Source: a bacterium (GTDB lineage Bacteria; Electryoneota; RPQS01). From it: DNA of 64,000 nucleotides. Position 1 is the stretch's first letter, and each line of letters begins with the position of its first letter. Below, one piece after another: positions 61,153-64,000 of this stretch. Under the pieces are notes generated by a model. The model was not told where the DNA came from and did not search any database. It saw only the letters and a list, made by a program, of their open reading frames with translations. Location of the stretch: the NCBI GenBank assembly GCA_023382385.1, contig JAHDVH010000001.1, positions 836,850 to 900,849 on the forward strand, written 5' to 3'. Both the position numbers and the translations under genes were made by a program.

Positions 61153-64000
61153 ATGCTGAGACTATTCGCTATTGTATTTATGATGACCGTTTCGCACTCG
61201 GCTTTTGCGGTGCTGAACGGTCATTACTCTATCGGACCCTCAGGACAGTTTGCCACCCTTCGTCAGGCCGTAGACAGCCTGAATTCTCAGGGCATCTCCG
61301 GCCCGGTCACTTTTTCCGTCGCGCCTGGCACGCAGACCGGCCCGATTGCCCTCACATCGTTCCCCGGCTCAGGCGACTTCAACGTCACATTTGCTCCCAC
61401 GGCGGCCGGATTCATCACCGTAGTTTCGAGCGACACGTCGCAGCCTGTGATTCGGGTGACAGGCACGAAGAACGTTCAGTTGAAAGGGTTCGCGGCCAAC
61501 TCCGTGAGCCAGTCGCAACCTGCTTTGCGCATCGACGGCAATAGCACGGAAATCACCATTCACCAAGGGAATTTCTCGGCGCGCGCAACGTCGCGTGTGA
61601 TTGAGATTGTGGGGACGCAAGTCTCCGGTGTGCGGGTCACCGAATGCGGCGTCCGGCGCGGCGGCGACGGCATTTTCATATCGTCACCTGCGGCGTCGAG
61701 CCAAGGTCACAGGATCGAGAGCTGCGTGATTGACAGCGTGCTGCGCGGCATTGTGCTGGAGCGGCAGACGGACTGCTCGATAGAGCGGTGTATCATCAAG
61801 CCAAATTCGGGTTCCGGGTCCGGCGCGACCGGAATCCACGTCGGGCCGCAGAACGAGTCGGACAGCGTGAGCGTGCAGGGCAACGTCATATCTCAGATAC
61901 GCACGACAGGCGGATACGCGACAGCGATCCGACACGCTCCGTTGAACAACTCCTCCCGCCTGACCTGCATGAACAACATCGTTCACAGTTTTCAGAACAC
62001 CGGTTCTTCTCAAGTTCGTGCGCTGTTCTTCACTGGCGGCAGAAGTGCCGTCATCAACAACAGCGTGCTTGTCAACGATGTCACGTCAACGGGAACGACC
62101 TACACAGTGTACAACGGTCTGACGTCGCCCGACGCCAGCCTGACACTCTTGAACAACATTTTTGTCAATCGTGAAGCGACTCGCCCGTCCTACAACGTGT
62201 TTATCCTGACGTCGGCCGGAAGTCTGACCTCCAATAATAATCTATTCCACGGCACCGGAAGTTCATACAGACTGGGTTGGTATCAAACAGAACACGCAAC
62301 TCTGAATGCTTGGAGTTCCGCCACCGGACAAGACCTCTCAAGTTATGTTGGTGATCCGCAGTTTGTCTCCGACACGGATCTACACCTGCGATCAAGCTCC
62401 TCCCTTCCCCACCAGAACGGCGCAATTGCAAAGATGGCGGGGATTGACATTGACGGCGAACCGCGCTTTCAGCCTCCGGATATCGGGGCCGACGAGTATA
62501 CGTACGATGCACCGCCGTTTGACGCGGCAGTATTGTCTGTCTTGGATGCGCCTGCGGGGGTTCCGGAATACACGACTGTCACGATACACGTCTTGATTCA
62601 AAATCGCGGCTCACAGCCGCTTGTGGATCTTCCGATACGACTATCGGCGAACGGCTCTCAGCTTGCTGAAACTCAAGTAACCATTTTCCCGTCTGTCGCG
62701 GACAGCGTCGCGCTGACTTGGGAAACCGGCGCCGCAGGTGAGACGCTTTCGCCGGTTGTGGAAGTAGTACTGCCGGAAGACTCGAATCCTGCCAATAATT
62801 CGCGATCATTCACACTTCACGTAACTGCGGCGGCACTTTCGGGCACCTATCGCGTCGGCGGGACAGACTCCGATTTTGCGAGTATCGCGGCAGCGTTGGG
62901 TGAACTTTCAACGCGCGGAGTTTCCGGCCCCGTTACATTTGAACTGAGCGCAGGCGACTATTCCGAGTCCATCCATCTTCAGCCGTTTCCGGGAATGGGT
63001 GCACAGCATCCGCTGACGATACGGCGCGCTCCCTCTGTAGCCGGTAGTGTGGTGCTCATGCCCGGCACAGGAGAACCTGTGGTTCGACTCACCGGCGTCA
63101 CGCATGTGACCTTTGAAGATCTGACCTTTGCCTGTCTGGGTCTTGCACTTGAAATCGTGCGTCTGGAGAACGGCAGCTCGCACAACACACTGCGGAACTG
63201 CGTCATTCACAACGCATCGCACGAGCAGGTGACATCATCCGGCATCGCACTGCACGGCGGCTGTCACAACAACTTGATTGAGAACTGTTCGGTCGTTGCG
63301 TCGTACACCGGTATTTTGCTGGAGGGCGAGGGTGCGACCCACGGTTTTGAGAATGTCATCCGCAATTGCACGCTCGACAGCATCCGCACGGGAATCTCTG
63401 CGATTCGCCAGCACAGGTTGAATATCGAGCAGTGTGATGTTCGCGCGGGCTACCCGGGCGCGCCGGGTAATATCCATGCAATTCGTATTGGATCGCTGGC
63501 CGCAACGGATACGATCGTGATCAGCCGCAACAAGCTGTTTGGCGGAACTTCGAGCGGCACACTTTACGGCCTCTATAGCGAGCCGGCGTCGGGCACCGTA
63601 ATCGCCGCGAATAACTGGATTGGCAACTTCGACAGCACGTCAGCGGCCACAGTAACGGCAATATCCTGCCGCAGCGGAACGACCGTGCTGTGGCACAACA
63701 GTATCGAGATCGGCAATCTCTCTGCTCCCAGCGCAGCGATTGTGATAGCACTGAGCGGCTCGCAGACGGCACTTACGATGAGGAACAACATTTTGCGCGT
63801 GCGCCGGACAAACGGCATTGCCAGAATGTTTGATTGGTCGTCAGGCGTGCTCGACTCCGACTACAATCTATTCGAGACACCGGGAACGAATCCGGAGTTT
63901 CGCTTCGCCAATTCATCTCTTGACGAGAATTGGCAGACGCTCGCAGCTTGGACGACAGGCACACAGCAGGACAGCAGCAGTATCACCAGTCAAGCCGGCT
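61153..64000 (+). CDS. Large secreted beta-helix/CARDB protein (3' end cut by window)
   Basis: The ATG at 61153, with GAGG just upstream, opens a frame that stays open to the window end (949 codons). It starts with a signal peptide (MLRLFAIVFMMTVSHSAFA). Two long parallel beta-helix modules are visible, each opening with the same pattern (SIGPSGQFATLRQAVDSLNS near residue 28 and VGGTDSDFASIAAALGEL near 565), separated by a CARDB-like Ig domain (about 460-555, LIQNRGSQPLVDLPIRLSANG). The rungs carry N-N-x-x and C-x-I patterns. It probably ends in a T9SS sorting domain outside the window. A surface or released protein is likely; function unknown. Confidence 0.83.
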   Translation, partial: MLRLFAIVFMMTVSHSAFAVLNGHYSIGPSGQFATLRQAVDSLNSQGISGPVTFSVAPGTQTGPIALTSFPGSGDFNVTFAPTAAGFITVVSSDTSQPVIRVTGTKNVQLKGFAANSVSQSQPALRIDGNSTEITIHQGNFSARATSRVIEIVGTQVSGVRVTECGVRRGGDGIFISSPAASSQGHRIESCVIDSVLRGIVLERQTDCSIERCIIKPNSGSGSGATGIHVGPQNESDSVSVQGNVISQIRTTGGYATAIRHAPLNNSSRLTCMNNIVHSFQNTGSSQVRALFFTGGRSAVINNSVLVNDVTSTGTTYTVYNGLTSPDASLTLLNNIFVNREATRPSYNVFILTSAGSLTSNNNLFHGTGSSYRLGWYQTEHATLNAWSSATGQDLSSYVGDPQFVSDTDLHLRSSSSLPHQNGAIAKMAGIDIDGEPRFQPPDIGADEYTYDAPPFDAAVLSVLDAPAGVPEYTTVTIHVLIQNRGSQPLVDLPIRLSANGSQLAETQVTIFPSVADSVALTWETGAAGETLSPVVEVVLPEDSNPANNSRSFTLHVTAAALSGTYRVGGTDSDFASIAAALGELSTRGVSGPVTFELSAGDYSESIHLQPFPGMGAQHPLTIRRAPSVAGSVVLMPGTGEPVVRLTGVTHVTFEDLTFACLGLALEIVRLENGSSHNTLRNCVIHNASHEQVTSSGIALHGGCHNNLIENCSVVASYTGILLEGEGATHGFENVIRNCTLDSIRTGISAIRQHRLNIEQCDVRAGYPGAPGNIHAIRIGSLAATDTIVISRNKLFGGTSSGTLYGLYSEPASGTVIAANNWIGNFDSTSAATVTAISCRSGTTVLWHNSIEIGNLSAPSAAIVIALSGSQTALTMRNNILRVRRTNGIARMFDWSSGVLDSDYNLFETPGTNPEFRFANSSLDENWQTLAAWTTGTQQDSSSITSQAG

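Overview
The window looks like chromosomal DNA of an uncultured Gram-negative bacterium of the Fibrobacterota-Chlorobiota-Bacteroidota (FCB) superphylum, probably one of its candidate lineages (KSB1, Electryoneota, Zixibacteria or Calditrichota-like). The placement is inferred from three secreted proteins ending in a type IX secretion (T9SS)-style C-terminal sorting domain (YPNPFN motif, final K-M-x-L-x-K), a TonB-dependent receptor with a carboxypeptidase-regulatory-like domain beside a DUF4249 lipoprotein, and a short archaeal/eukaryotic-type ProS. No tRNA, rRNA, insertion sequence, prophage or CRISPR array was recognised. Genes are dense, often with 1-17 base overlaps, and many operons end in clear hairpins.

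Layout. 1-2.7 kb: three overlapping genes for an ABC-2 type exporter (HlyD-like adaptor cut by the window edge, ATPase, permease). 3.0-7.0 kb: secreted proteins (a 575-aa protein with an HEATH zincin-like motif, a parallel beta-helix T9SS cargo, a cysteine-rich secreted protein). 7.4-8.8 kb: an NtrC-type sigma-54 activator. 9.1-18.2 kb (+): uvrA, an M28 peptidase fused to a degenerate M19-dipeptidase-like domain, nadA, an aspartase/fumarase-family lyase, a TauE/SafE transporter and a DUF4846 protein, closed by a strong terminator. 18.2-26.3 kb (-): a small secreted protein, ftsH, cobO, proS, two small envelope proteins, lpdA and trxB. 26.5-32.8 kb (-): a compact shikimate operon (aroF-aroA-aroE-aroC-aroK-aroB::aroQ) covering all seven activities from DAHP synthesis to chorismate, with AroB and AroQ fused. 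33.0-35.1 kb (+): an NHLRC2-like thioredoxin/NHL protein. 35.2-36.9 kb (-): deoC and an Hpt/response-regulator pair. 37.1 kb (+): an exported beta-carbonic anhydrase. 37.9-41.5 kb (-): a non-oxidative pentose phosphate operon (tkt-rpiB-tal), which supplies erythrose-4-phosphate, a substrate of the shikimate pathway. 41.6-50.1 kb (-): one 2808-aa secreted protein with about 25 fibronectin type III-like repeats, seven FG-GAP/VCBS-type repeats and a sorting domain. 50.4-61 kb: a TolB-like propeller protein, hisC, an Asp-box T9SS cargo, a DUF4249 lipoprotein and TonB receptor, a dicarboxylate/amino acid symporter and an M32 carboxypeptidase. 61.2 kb to the end (+): a large secreted beta-helix/CARDB protein running off the window.

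Taken together this is housekeeping metabolism (aromatic, NAD, cobalamin, pentose phosphate, redox) interleaved with a rich exported proteome. The most distinctive observations are the M28/M19-like fusion with an apparently dead second domain, the AroB-AroQ fusion in a complete chorismate operon, the giant cysteine-paired Fn3 protein, the cysteine-rich secreted protein and the HEATH-motif secreted protein. No clearly novel multi-gene defence or mobile system was found.
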